In this document: piece by piece, positions 8,412 through 17,112 of the stretch
Numbering within the stretch: the stretch's first letter is position 1
How the letters are laid out: the number at the start of each line of letters is the position of its first letter
Made by a program: the position numbers and the translations under genes
Origin: Epibacterium sp. Ofav1-8
GTDB taxonomy: Bacteria; Pseudomonadota; Alphaproteobacteria; Rhodobacterales; Rhodobacteraceae
Reading direction: 5' to 3'
DNA: 64,000 nt
Assembly: GCF_022348185.1 (NCBI RefSeq)
Contig: NZ_JAKRFD010000008.1
Coordinates: 186,001 to 250,000, forward strand
Notes under the pieces: model-generated
Databases searched by the model: none
Seen by the model: only the letters and a program-made list of their open reading frames with translations
Told to the model about the DNA's origin: nothing

Positions 8412-10292
8412 TCAGGCCGATTTCTTGACGTGGTCTTCGGCCAGCGACAACAGCGCGGTTTCGAGATCCTTTTCCAGCTCGCGCGCCCGTTTGATATAGG
8501 CGGGGTTCTCACTGGCGGGCGTGCCGGGGATCCAATGCGCGGCCAGTTCCCGCACGGTGTGGCGGTCATGGGCGTAGAAGGTCTGCTCCGCCTGCGCCGC
8601 CTCGTAGTCGCTGAGGCCGATGTTCTCCAGCACATAGCGCCCGGCCCGGAGCGAGCTGTCGAACATCTCGCGCACGATGTCATCCGCGCCCGCCTTGTAG
8701 AGTTCGAAGGCGTGATTGCGGTCATAGGCGCGGGCGACGATATGCACCTCGGGGAACTGGCGCTTGGCATAGGCCACCAGTTTGGTGGCGTTCTCCTGAT
8801 CGTCCAGCGCCACCACCAGGACCTTTGCCTTGGCGATGCCGGCGGCCTTCAGAAGCTCGGGCCGGGTGGGATCGCCGAGGAAGCTCTTGACCCCGAAGCG
8901 GCGCATCAGCTGCACCGCCTTCATATCGCTGTCCAGCAGCACGGTCTTGAACCCGCTGGCGTTGACCAGGCGATGCACGATCTGACCAAAGCGGCCGATT
9001 CCGGCGATGATCACGGTGCCTTCCTCGTCGATCTCGTCCGGGGTGTGCTCCACATGGGCCTCCGCCATCCGTTTGGACAGGATCTCGTAGAGGATGAAGA
9101 GCAGCGGGGTGATCAGCATCGACAGCGCGATCACCAAGAGCAGTTTCTCCGACAGATCCGGCGTGATGACGTTGAGTTGCAGCGAGAAGGCCAGCAGCAC
9201 AAAGCCGAATTCACCGGCCTGGGCCAGACCCAGGGTGAACAGCCAGTGATTGCGCCCCTTGAGGCCAAAGGCCTTGCCGACGAAATAGAGCACCGTGCCC
9301 TTGGCCAGGATCACCAGCACTGCCAGACCGATGACATCGCCGGGTTCGGCCAGGAACAGCCGGTAGTTGATGCCCGCGCCGACGGTGATGAAGAACAGCC
9401 CCAGCAACAGCCCTTTGAAGGGTTCAAGGTCGCTTTCCAGTTCGTGGCGGAATTCGCTGTTGGCCAGAACCACCCCGGCGAGAAAGGCGCCAAGCGCGGG
9501 GGAAAGCCCCACCAGCGTCATCAGAAAGGAGATCCCCACCACGATCAGCAGCGCCAGCGCCGTGTACATCTCGCGCAGGTTGGAGGCATGGATGAAGCGG
9601 AACACCGGTCGGCTGAGGTAGACCCCGGCCAGGATCACAAAGGCGATGGCCCCGATGGTCATCAGGGTCACGGCCCAGCCCGGCAGGCCTTCGACCAGGG
9701 AGAGCGAGTGATGCCCCGCCCCATGCGCCGCGTCCTCGCCGACCTGGATCGAGCCGTCATGAGACAGGCTCGCCGGGGCGTGGGAGGCCAGCAGCGGCAG
9801 CAGCGCCAGGATCGGGATCACCGCGATGTCCTGGGTCAGCAGAACCGAAAAGGTCGCGCGCCCGCCGCCGGTTCCGGTGAGCCCCTTTTCCGTCAGGGTT
9901 TGCAGTACGATCGCGGTGGAGGACAGCGACAGCGCCAGTCCGACCGCCAGCCCCACCTGCCAGCCGTGGCCAAACCCGATGGCGGCGGCGGCGAGCAGCG
10001 CGGTGGAGGCGAGGATCTGCAATCCGCCGAGCCCGATCAGATGGTGTCGCATCGCCCAGAGCGCGCGCGGTTCCAGTTCCAGACCGATCAGGAACAGCAT
10101 CATGACGACGCCGAACTCTGCAAAATGCTGCAACTCGGCGGTTTCGGAGCCGACCAGCCCAAAGACCGGTCCGATCAGGATGCCGGCGGCGAGATAGCCG
10201 AGCACCGAGCCCAGACCAAGGCGGGCCGCGATCGGCACTGCAATCACCGCGGCGGCGAGATAAATCGAAGCTTGAGAAAGAAAACTGTCCAT
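8412..10292 (-). CDS. CPA2 cation/proton antiporter with RCK domain (KefB/KefC-like)
   Basis: A 626-residue protein. Residues 1 to about 390 form a 12- to 13-helix Na+/H+ exchanger domain (for example GLGSVLGYLAAGILIGPVFGL and LSLSSTAIVLQTL). A TrkA-N/RCK nucleotide-binding domain follows (residues about 420-540) with the Rossmann motif GIGRFGQIVHRL and an acidic end of strand 2 (LLDSD). This is the organisation of KefB/KefC-type K+ efflux systems and related monovalent cation/proton antiporters of the inner membrane, used in pH and electrophile stress. A histidine-rich loop (GHHS, DAAHGAGHHS) sits in the membrane part. There is no KefF/KefG ancillary gene nearby, so glutathione gating cannot be inferred. 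The start at 10292 gives a membrane-ready N-terminus but has no strong Shine-Dalgarno. Confidence 0.88.
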   Translation of the reverse strand: MDSFLSQASIYLAAAVIAVPIAARLGLGSVLGYLAAGILIGPVFGLVGSETAELQHFAEFGVVMMLFLIGLELEPRALWAMRHHLIGLGGLQILASTALLAAAAIGFGHGWQVGLAVGLALSLSSTAIVLQTLTEKGLTGTGGGRATFSVLLTQDIAVIPILALLPLLASHAPASLSHDGSIQVGEDAAHGAGHHSLSLVEGLPGWAVTLMTIGAIAFVILAGVYLSRPVFRFIHASNLREMYTALALLIVVGISFLMTLVGLSPALGAFLAGVVLANSEFRHELESDLEPFKGLLLGLFFITVGAGINYRLFLAEPGDVIGLAVLVILAKGTVLYFVGKAFGLKGRNHWLFTLGLAQAGEFGFVLLAFSLQLNVITPDLSEKLLLVIALSMLITPLLFILYEILSKRMAEAHVEHTPDEIDEEGTVIIAGIGRFGQIVHRLVNASGFKTVLLDSDMKAVQLMRRFGVKSFLGDPTRPELLKAAGIAKAKVLVVALDDQENATKLVAYAKRQFPEVHIVARAYDRNHAFELYKAGADDIVREMFDSSLRAGRYVLENIGLSDYEAAQAEQTFYAHDRHTVRELAAHWIPGTPASENPAYIKRARELEKDLETALLSLAEDHVKKSA

Positions 10293-10893
10293 GGGGTGAT
10301 ATTGCCAGCAAATGATGACCTGGCAAAGACATAGGGGAGTTGTTTGTCGATTCCGATGACCGGTGTGGAAAAATCTGCCGCGTGGCGCAGCCGCTGCGCG
10401 CAAGTGGGGGCAAGGCGAGGGGGGGCAGGGTGAGGGGGCAAGGGCGCGGCTGGGCGATTGCCGCCCCGCCCGGGATCGCCCGCAGGATCGCAACACCCCT
10501 CTCGGAACCGTTTGGCCGGGACCGTGCGCAGGCTGGCCCAATGAGCTGTGGTGCAGGTCCGGCGGGTGTCGGCCCGATCGGCGGGATCAAGGATGTGGCG
10601 CGTGTGACACGAGATTGGCCTTGCCTGACGTCTGTGTCCGAGCGTTGGTGGGCGTGTGGGACCGCCCCCGCCGGTGTGGTCGGGCGATCTGTGTCTTCGC
10701 CCGCCTGCCGCAGCCGTGAGCGCACCCGCAGCCCCGTATGTTTACGCGCCTTTTGCCGGTGCTTAGCTTCGGTCGCCGCCAATGTCCTCGGATTGCTGTC
10801 GTCGGAGCAGCAGCAGCACGGAGAGTGGTGCGTCGCGGCAGCGCGCATGAGGCGACAGGCCGCGACAGGGTTTGGGGCGTCGAGGGCCTGTCT
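10293..10893. other. 600-base intergenic region without a convincing gene
   Basis: No frame on either strand has a plausible start, composition or family signature. The region is very GC-rich and contains, at 10406-10444 on the + strand, five runs of three to seven G separated by short spacers, which fits a G-quadruplex motif. It must also hold the promoter of the antiporter on the minus strand. Nothing else is recognised. Confidence 0.5.
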
Positions 10894-12114
10894 CTAGGTT
10901 TCGAGGGAGCGGATTTCCTCGCCCAGCTTTGCGATATGTTCCAGACGTTCCGAGATACGCTCCTGGAAGGCGCCGAGCTGGTCGATGATGTCGGCCAGGG
11001 TTTCGCCGGAGGAGGGCAGCCGGGCGCTTTCGATCTTGCACAGGACCCGGGTCGAGCTGAGGCCGAGGAAATGCCGGTGCATCACCTGGCAGGCGTTGAT
11101 GATTCGCACCGCTTCGATGTCCACCTCGGCCATGCCCTTGCTGGCATAGCCGGATTGTTGCTCCACCAGGCGCGCCAGTTTGTCCCGTTCGCCTTCCATC
11201 TCGACCTCGCCGAGGCTGCGGCGTTCCTCCTGAAGCTGGCTGTCACATTCCATCAGGATGCGGGTCATGCCGGCGATGAACAGGCTGGAGTTGACCGAGT
11301 GTTTCACCGTCGCGAAATTGGTGTTCTCGCCCATCACGTTGCGCTCGAACCAATCGGACATCTCGCGCGACATGGCGCCATAGTTCTGCGACAGCACCGT
11401 GACCGGCCCGCCGGAGGGTTCGATCCGCGACGCGATGACCCGCAGATTGTGCGGAATGGTGTGCATGGCCTCGAAGTCCTTGACCAGGCCGTGGGTCTCA
11501 TCCAGCAGTTTCTCGGCATTGCGCAGCATGGTGCGTAACTCGGAGATCTGCGGATCGGGTTTGCGCCCGAGTCCCTCGTCCCGGGAAATCAGCTCCTCGG
11601 CCAGCGCGTGGGAGGCGAAATGCTGATAATCGTCAAACCCCTTGTCATGCACCCAGTCGATCAGCATCTGGGCGCTTTCCTCGGGGGAGAGCCCGCCTTC
11701 GGTCTCTGCCTTGACCATCTTGGCATAGAGCGCCTGGATCTCATTGAACAGCTTGCTGCTGGGTTTGATCCGGGCGGAGAGGTAGCCGTCTTCGCAGGGC
11801 ACGACGGTGGCGTAGACCCAGTAATGCAGCCCATCCTTGGACTTGTTCTTCACATAGGCGCCGATGGTCTTGCCGCTTTTGAGCGTGTCCCAGAACAGGT
11901 AGAACAGGCCACGCGGCGTGTCCGGGTGGCGGATCAGCTTGTGCGGGGCACCAATAATTTCGTCCCAGGAGTAATGCGCCACGCGTCGGAAGACGTAGTT
12001 ACAGGCCGCGATGACACCGCGATCATCGGTCCGGGAGAAAAAGACCTCATTCAACTCGAATGGTGCTGCGCCGCTGCTGGGGCGGGTTTCAATACGACGG
12101 TCGACAAATGTCAC
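10894..12114 (-). CDS. Aer-like PAS-domain sensor protein without a visible output domain
   Basis: A 406-residue soluble protein. Residues about 20-115 form a PAS domain very like the redox-sensing PAS of Aer and related chemotaxis transducers (FFSRTDDRGVIAACNYVFRR, then PDTPRGLFYLFWDTLKSGK). In Aer this region binds FAD. The remaining 290 residues are predicted mostly helical (for example RTMLRNAEKLLDETHGLVKD and EEERRSLGEVEMEGERDKLA). They lack the hairpin-tip sequence of methyl-accepting proteins and have no kinase, GGDEF or EAL motif. It may be a redox or energy sensor signalling through an unnamed helical partner domain. A chemotaxis receptor is encoded elsewhere in the window, but not nearby. 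Function beyond PAS sensing is inference. Confidence 0.75.
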   Translation of the reverse strand: MTFVDRRIETRPSSGAAPFELNEVFFSRTDDRGVIAACNYVFRRVAHYSWDEIIGAPHKLIRHPDTPRGLFYLFWDTLKSGKTIGAYVKNKSKDGLHYWVYATVVPCEDGYLSARIKPSSKLFNEIQALYAKMVKAETEGGLSPEESAQMLIDWVHDKGFDDYQHFASHALAEELISRDEGLGRKPDPQISELRTMLRNAEKLLDETHGLVKDFEAMHTIPHNLRVIASRIEPSGGPVTVLSQNYGAMSREMSDWFERNVMGENTNFATVKHSVNSSLFIAGMTRILMECDSQLQEERRSLGEVEMEGERDKLARLVEQQSGYASKGMAEVDIEAVRIINACQVMHRHFLGLSSTRVLCKIESARLPSSGETLADIIDQLGAFQERISERLEHIAKLGEEIRSLET

Positions 12115-12177
12115 GGGTGCGATTCCATCTGATGGTCAGTTTCATCCCACCCTAAGAGTGCAGTGGTTCACGCATCC

Positions 12178-12633
12178 TTAAACCGGAAGCGGACTGTCAC
12201 CTTTTAACTGTGCCATCACGATTTGACTGTGCACGCGCCCGACAGCAGGGTGGGGCAGGATGATCTCATGCAACAATGTGTTCAATTCCTGAAGATCGTG
12301 ACAATAGACCCGCAGCAGGTAATCCGCCTCGCCGGTCATGGTCCAGGCGGAGGTGATCTCCGGTCGGCCGGCCACAAGACGGGCAAAACTTGCCGCATTG
12401 TCCGGGCCGTGGCTGTGCAGATGCACCTGCACGAAACATTGCACCGCCAGACCCAGTTTGCCCGGATCGAGCCGTGCCACATAGCTCTGGATGATGCCGT
12501 CGCTCTCCAGCCGCTGGCGCCGCCGGCCGGCCTGGCTGGGTGACAGGTTCAGCGCCTCTCCCAACTCCTGTGCGGTGGCCTGGGCGTCCTTTTGCAGATG
12601 TGCGAGCAATTTAATGTCGATGGGGTCGAGCAT
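12178..12633 (-). CDS. Lrp/AsnC family transcriptional regulator
   Basis: A 151-residue protein of standard Lrp length. It has an N-terminal winged helix-turn-helix (MLDPIDIKLLAHLQKDAQAT to about residue 60) and an alpha/beta ligand-binding (RAM) domain containing VAGRPEITSAWTMTGEADYLLRV. The start at 12633 is preceded by AAGGAA. It is divergent from hppD across 138 bases containing a dyad typical of Lrp binding. It therefore most likely controls 4-hydroxyphenylpyruvate dioxygenase, as Lrp-type regulators next to hppD do in other alphaproteobacteria. The effector is probably an aromatic amino acid, which is inference from context. Confidence 0.9.
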   Translation of the reverse strand: MLDPIDIKLLAHLQKDAQATAQELGEALNLSPSQAGRRRQRLESDGIIQSYVARLDPGKLGLAVQCFVQVHLHSHGPDNAASFARLVAGRPEITSAWTMTGEADYLLRVYCHDLQELNTLLHEIILPHPAVGRVHSQIVMAQLKGDSPLPV

Positions 12634-12647
12634 GCGGGGTTTCCTTG

Positions 12648-12670
12648 TTTTGCACCGATATAGTGCGAAA
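12648..12670. promoter_or_regulatory. Dyad in the Lrp-hppD divergent promoter region
   Basis: TTTTGCAC and GTGCGAAA (7 of 8 positions symmetrical) are separated by 7 bases. The 15-bp-scale dyad with A/T flanks fits an Lrp-family operator. A related TTGCGCAAAATATGCGC element follows at about 12704-12720, closer to hppD. Confidence 0.5.
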
Positions 12671-12771
12671 AACGCGCGAACAATGAAAGGGCGACCTGAG
12701 AGATTGCGCAAAATATGCGCCTGAGATGCGGTATTCTGTGACAAACGCAACCCGCAACGCAGGAGATACGC

Positions 12772-13872
12772 ATGGGACCTTTCCCCCACGACGCGCCGAA
12801 ATCCGTGATCAGCGACGAGAACCCCGCCGGCACCGATGGTTTTGAATTTGTCGAGTTCGCCAGCCCCAATCCGGAAGAGCTGCGTGAGCTGTTTGCCAAG
12901 ATGGGCTATGAGCTGGTCGGGCGCCACAAGACCAAGCCGGGCATCGAGCTGTGGCAGCAGGGCGATATCACCTACATCCTGAACGCCGAAAAGGGCTCCT
13001 TTGCGGAGAAATTCGTCGAGCTGCACGGCCCCTGCGCCCCGGCCATGGGCTGGCGTGTGGTGGATGCGCAGAAGGCGTTTGACCATGCGGTTGCCAAGGG
13101 GGCGGAGCCCTATGAGGGCGACGACAAGACCATGGATGTGCCCGCGATCAAGGGCATCGGCGGCTCGCTGATCTACTTCATCGACCAGTATTACGAGACC
13201 TCGCCCTACAACGCGGAATTCGAGTGGCTGAAACAGTCCAAGCCGCGCGGCGTCGGGTTCTACTACCTCGATCACCTGACCCACAACGTGTTCAAGGGCA
13301 ACATGGACAAGTGGTTCAACTTCTATGGCGAGTTGTTCAACTTCAAGGAAATCCGTTTCTTTGACATCCAGGGCAAATACACCGGCCTGTTCAGCCGCGC
13401 GCTGACCTCGCCCTGTGGCCGCATCCGCATCCCGATCAACGAGGACCGCGGCGAAACCGGGCAGATCGTGGCCTATCTCAAGAAATACAACGGCGAAGGC
13501 ATCCAGCATATCGCCGTGGGCGCGCGCGACATCTATGACGCGACGGACGAGATTTCCGAGCGCGGCATCCAGTTCATGCCGGCGCCGCCGGAAACCTATT
13601 ACGAGATGAGCCATGACCGGGTGACAGGCCATGAAGAGCCGCTCGACCGGATGAAGAAACACGGGATCCTGATCGACGGTGAAGGTGTGGTTGACGGGGG
13701 CGAGACCCGTATCCTGTTGCAGATCTTCTCAAAAACCGTGATCGGGCCGATCTTCTTTGAGTTCATCCAGCGCAAGGGTGACGACGGCTTTGGCGAGGGC
13801 AACTTCAAGGCGTTGTTCGAGTCGATCGAGCAGGAGCAGATCAACAACGGCGAAATTGCCGCCGCGGAATAA
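12772..13872 (+). CDS. hppD: 4-hydroxyphenylpyruvate dioxygenase
   Basis: A 366-residue non-heme Fe(II) enzyme of the vicinal oxygen chelate fold. Metal ligands are visible as His168 (in DHLTHNV), His246 (in IQHIAVG) and Glu330 (in FFEFIQRKG). The conserved C-terminal region DGGETRILLQIFSKTVIGPIFFEFIQRKG is present. It converts 4-hydroxyphenylpyruvate to homogentisate in tyrosine catabolism. AGGAGA lies 6-9 bases before the ATG. Length and all active-site residues are normal for the bacterial enzyme. The later pathway genes (homogentisate dioxygenase and so on) are not in this window. Regulation is probably by the divergent Lrp protein. Confidence 0.97.
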   Translation: MGPFPHDAPKSVISDENPAGTDGFEFVEFASPNPEELRELFAKMGYELVGRHKTKPGIELWQQGDITYILNAEKGSFAEKFVELHGPCAPAMGWRVVDAQKAFDHAVAKGAEPYEGDDKTMDVPAIKGIGGSLIYFIDQYYETSPYNAEFEWLKQSKPRGVGFYYLDHLTHNVFKGNMDKWFNFYGELFNFKEIRFFDIQGKYTGLFSRALTSPCGRIRIPINEDRGETGQIVAYLKKYNGEGIQHIAVGARDIYDATDEISERGIQFMPAPPETYYEMSHDRVTGHEEPLDRMKKHGILIDGEGVVDGGETRILLQIFSKTVIGPIFFEFIQRKGDDGFGEGNFKALFESIEQEQINNGEIAAAE

Positions 13873-13917
13873 CCTGCCCGTTCGGTCCCCGAAACGACCC
13901 ACCCAAAGGCAGACAAG

Positions 13918-13944
13918 AAAGCCGGGCGCAATGCCCGGCTTTTT
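13918..13944 (+). terminator. Rho-independent terminator after hppD
   Basis: A perfect stem AAAGCCGGGC/GCCCGGCTTT with loop GCAAT and a TTTTT tail, 46 bases downstream of the hppD stop. The A tract on the other side makes it bidirectional, serving the convergent gene at 14005-16860 as well. Confidence 0.92.
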
Positions 13945-14004
13945 CATGTGTGTCATAGGGCGTGGAGCGCGGTGTCCGGCCCTGTTGGCGCCGCGCGGTC
14001 CGGC

Positions 14005-16860
14005 TTAGCCGTTGGGCAGGGTCAGCGTCCTGTTGCGGCCGCTCTTTTGATATTGCAGCTGGCTGTCGCCGATGGCGACGATGCGACCACCGTCGATGCG
14101 GTCGCCGACCTTGACCTTCACGTAGCGGCCGGAGGGCAGCCGGACCAGGGCGCGGCGATCAGAGGGTTTGCCGTAGACACCGATCAGGTTCACACGGCGC
14201 AGGTTGAGTGCCCGCTGGACCGTGGCCTGTCGCGCGACAGAGGCGGAAGAGGGGATCGCCGGGGTGACCGCCGCAGGTGCTGCGGCGGCGGTTTGCCGCT
14301 GCTGCTGTTGGCGACGGGCGGCGCGATCCACGATATTGGCGAAATTGGCCGGTCGCGCCCTGGGTTGCGGCGCGCGCGCCACGGCAAGGGCGGTGGCGGG
14401 CTGGCTTTCCTGTTCTTCGGTCTTGAGGCTGGCGGGGCGGGTTTTGGGGCGTTTGGACAGCAGTTCCGCCCGCACCACACCGCCAAGCTGCGCCCGCTCG
14501 GCCTGCTCCACCAGATCACCCGGGCGGGTGCGGGGCCGGACCAGCCGCATGCGCGCGTCATGCGCGGCGGCTTGCGCCTGTTCCAACTCTCGGGCGGTGG
14601 GGCGATCCGGGGTCGGCGGCGGCACTTTGGCCGGCCGGCCGGCAAAGACCATGATGCCGTCGGGATTGAGGGTGCCATCGGGGGTGGCCGTGACCAATCC
14701 GCGGTCGTCGAGGTCGAACGTCTGCCCGGCGTCGGTCGGGCTGGAGACGGCGCCAAAGGGGCTGTCGGTCTCGATCTCGGGCTGCGCCGGCAGGGCGACC
14801 GCGTCCTGCGACAGGTCGGTATGGTCGATGGAGGCGACATAGACGTCGTCGAGGTCGATCAGTGCGGGCAGCTCTGCAATCCGGGGCACCTGCTGCCAGA
14901 TCCCGGTGGCGGCATATTGCGCCGCTTGCTCCAGTGCGTCGACATCCGGCGCCAGCAGAGCGTCGTCGTCTGCGTAGCCATCCATCGCCTCGCCGGGGAC
15001 AACACCATCGGCAAGCGCCTCTGGATCAAGGGACACATCGCCATCCTGTTGCGTCAGGCGGGCGGGGTCCGGCTGGCCGGTTTCCGGCGCGGACAGGTCG
15101 CGCGGAGCGGGCAGGGAGGCGATGACCAGATCCTCCCCATCAAGCGGCGCGACCTCGTCGATGACCGGCGTGCCCAGTGCTTCGAGCACCGCGGCATCGG
15201 TGACGGTCAGCGCGCCGGGCTGGTCCTGCGGCATCTGGTGCGAGACGTCGCCGAGATCCGCCTCTGAGAGCTGCCCCGGTGCCGAGGTCGCGGTGTCCGA
15301 CAGGGTGGCATCCGGGCCGGGCGTCAGCGGTGCATCCGCATCAGAGAGCCCGGGCGCGGCAAAGCCCTCTGCCAGCAGCGCGGAGGTCTGCGGCTGGGCG
15401 TGGGTCAGCACCGGCGGGGCCACGGGGTCTTCGGTTTCGACCAGATCGGCGCGTTTCAGATCCGACCACAGCTCCGGCAGTTCCTGCACCACTGCCCAGG
15501 CGCCAAGCGCGGAGACCGTGGCCAGCGCCGCAGCCGCGACCCCGATCCGGACCGGGCGGGCGCGCAGCGGGTTGGCCTGGGGCATGCGTGCAATATTGCC
15601 GCCGGGCGGTGTCACCGCCTGGGCACGGGGGGCGCTGCTGTTTGCCCGTGCCTTGGGTGGCGCCGAGGTGGTATGAGCCAGAACCGGCGTCGGCAGCGCC
15701 AGGTTCGGGGCCGCGGGCAGGCTGGAGGCAGAGGCCGCAGCCGCCGCGGTTGCCTGCGCGGGTGCGGACGCCTGCACCAGAGGGGCCGCGGGCGTTGCCT
15801 CGGTTGCGGGGCCGAGCAGCAGCTTGCCCGAGGCCGCCTCTGCGGGGGCGGTTGTCGGGGCCGGCGCTGTGGGCTGGGTCTTGGTCCCGGCGGCGCGCCC
15901 GTCAGCGGCTTCTGGCGATGTCCGGCGACGGGAGCTGAACCCGATCACCGGCCCGTCTGCCGGCCCGTCTGCTGGGGCGTCGTCTGTGTCGTCTTCGGCC
16001 TGCGCTGCGGGGGCGTCAGCGGGATCCTGCGCAGCCGGAGCCGATGCACGCGCGACCGGGTCAGCCGCCTCATCGGGGGCCGCCATCGGCGGGGCCGCAG
16101 GCAGTATGATCGGGGCGGGGCCGCGCGGGGCCAGCTCGGTTTCGACGCCCTCCGCCGGATAGAGATCCGGCTCGCCTGTGTCAGTCGCGGCAGAGGTTTC
16201 CGGAGTGTCCTCCGAGTGCTGCGTTTCGGGACGCGCTCCGGTGGCACCGGCGTCGGGCGTCAGGTCGGGCGCTTCGGTCTCCGGGGCCTGAGTGTCCGGG
16301 GTCTCGGTCTCCGGGGGCTCGGCATCCAGATCGCCGATTTCGACCACGGCGATGCCATCGGGGTCGACCGTCAGCCCGCGGGCGGCGCGGCAGGTGCCGA
16401 AAAAGGGTTCCCCGAGGAAGGGATGCGCGCCGGGGACGGCGACAAAACTGACCGGGCCAAAGCCATGTTCGCTGGCAAAGCTCTCGGCTTCTTCGAGCGT
16501 TTCGATGGCCACGGCCGCGACATGTGTCTGCGTGCCCTCAGGGCTGATGTCGAAGGCCAGCTCCGTCACCTCATAGGGGGTGGCCCCTTCGAGCGCCGTG
16601 CGGGCCGCTTCGATCCGCGCGTCATGGGGCAGGTCGCCGGTCTCCACGCTGAGATAGCGGATCTGCGCATCGGGCAGGATCAGCTTGCTGTGCAGCGGCG
16701 CGTCGGTCAGGTCCTCGGCGCGGCTGCGCAGGATGGCCAGCTCGGTCACAAGGTCGTCGACCTCGGTGGAGACGGTGCCGACACGACGCCAGCCGCCCGC
16801 GCCCCGGATCAGCAGCGCGATGCTATCGAAGGAAAGTGAGAGCGCGAACTCCGGTTTCAT
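14005..16860 (-). CDS. Large bitopic membrane protein: PilM/GspL-like N-domain, proline/alanine linkers, PilP/GspC-like C-domain
   Basis: A 951-residue protein. Residues 1-190 resemble the actin-like half of GspL/PilM (MKPEFALSLSFDSIALLIRG, LPDAQIRYLSVETGDLPHDA, AARTALEGATPYEVTELAFD). A long acidic, Pro/Ala/Glu/Thr-rich disordered stretch reaches about residue 430. One membrane helix follows (about 435-458, IGVAAAALATVSALGAWAVV), then another disordered region. A compact C-terminal domain of about 75 residues reads LNLRRVNLIGVYGKPSDRRALV and RYVKVKVGDRIDGGRIVAIG, the pattern of the GspC homology region/PilP fold. The architecture suggests one protein linking a cytoplasmic platform to a periplasmic contact, as in type II secretion or type IV pilus alignment complexes, but no other such genes are nearby. 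Family recognition is by eye. Confidence 0.7.
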   Translation of the reverse strand: MKPEFALSLSFDSIALLIRGAGGWRRVGTVSTEVDDLVTELAILRSRAEDLTDAPLHSKLILPDAQIRYLSVETGDLPHDARIEAARTALEGATPYEVTELAFDISPEGTQTHVAAVAIETLEEAESFASEHGFGPVSFVAVPGAHPFLGEPFFGTCRAARGLTVDPDGIAVVEIGDLDAEPPETETPDTQAPETEAPDLTPDAGATGARPETQHSEDTPETSAATDTGEPDLYPAEGVETELAPRGPAPIILPAAPPMAAPDEAADPVARASAPAAQDPADAPAAQAEDDTDDAPADGPADGPVIGFSSRRRTSPEAADGRAAGTKTQPTAPAPTTAPAEAASGKLLLGPATEATPAAPLVQASAPAQATAAAAASASSLPAAPNLALPTPVLAHTTSAPPKARANSSAPRAQAVTPPGGNIARMPQANPLRARPVRIGVAAAALATVSALGAWAVVQELPELWSDLKRADLVETEDPVAPPVLTHAQPQTSALLAEGFAAPGLSDADAPLTPGPDATLSDTATSAPGQLSEADLGDVSHQMPQDQPGALTVTDAAVLEALGTPVIDEVAPLDGEDLVIASLPAPRDLSAPETGQPDPARLTQQDGDVSLDPEALADGVVPGEAMDGYADDDALLAPDVDALEQAAQYAATGIWQQVPRIAELPALIDLDDVYVASIDHTDLSQDAVALPAQPEIETDSPFGAVSSPTDAGQTFDLDDRGLVTATPDGTLNPDGIMVFAGRPAKVPPPTPDRPTARELEQAQAAAHDARMRLVRPRTRPGDLVEQAERAQLGGVVRAELLSKRPKTRPASLKTEEQESQPATALAVARAPQPRARPANFANIVDRAARRQQQQRQTAAAAPAAVTPAIPSSASVARQATVQRALNLRRVNLIGVYGKPSDRRALVRLPSGRYVKVKVGDRIDGGRIVAIGDSQLQYQKSGRNRTLTLPNG

Positions 16861-17112
16861 CAAATCATCAGGGTCTTCTGTCTGCGCGCCTCGCCCCACA
16901 GGAGATACATCGTCCCGGGTGTCACATCTCATGCCTGTGCTTGCCAGCCTGTGACCATCCCCGGGAACAACGCAACGGGGCGCCGTTATTGTTGTGCAAA
17001 CCATAGAGCAGGAACCCGCCGAGGGGAAGCAAAAGCACAAAACCTCCCCTTGCGCGCGGGGATTTGCCGCTCCCATCTACGGGGGTATCTCGACACCATC
17101 GGAGGATCCCAG
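16861..17112. other. Divergent promoter region, no gene seen
   Basis: A 252-base region between the divergent genes at 16860 and 17113. It should hold both promoters. I see no strong dyad, riboswitch or small frame with a Shine-Dalgarno. Confidence 0.4.

Noticed and set aside
8430-10334. Very long open frame antisense to the cation/proton antiporter
   Set aside because: The encoded sequence is His/Gln/Asp/Gly-rich and lacks any family signature. The sense strand encodes a full CPA2-RCK protein. Long antisense frames are a GC-rich codon artefact, and similar ones oppose most genes here (for example 29386-31524, 33416-35053, 48194-50149).
10340-10897. Plus-strand frame of 185 codons in the gap between antiporter and PAS gene
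   Set aside because: Arg/Ala/Gly-rich composition without repeats, domains or a Shine-Dalgarno. It runs into the end of the PAS gene on the other strand.
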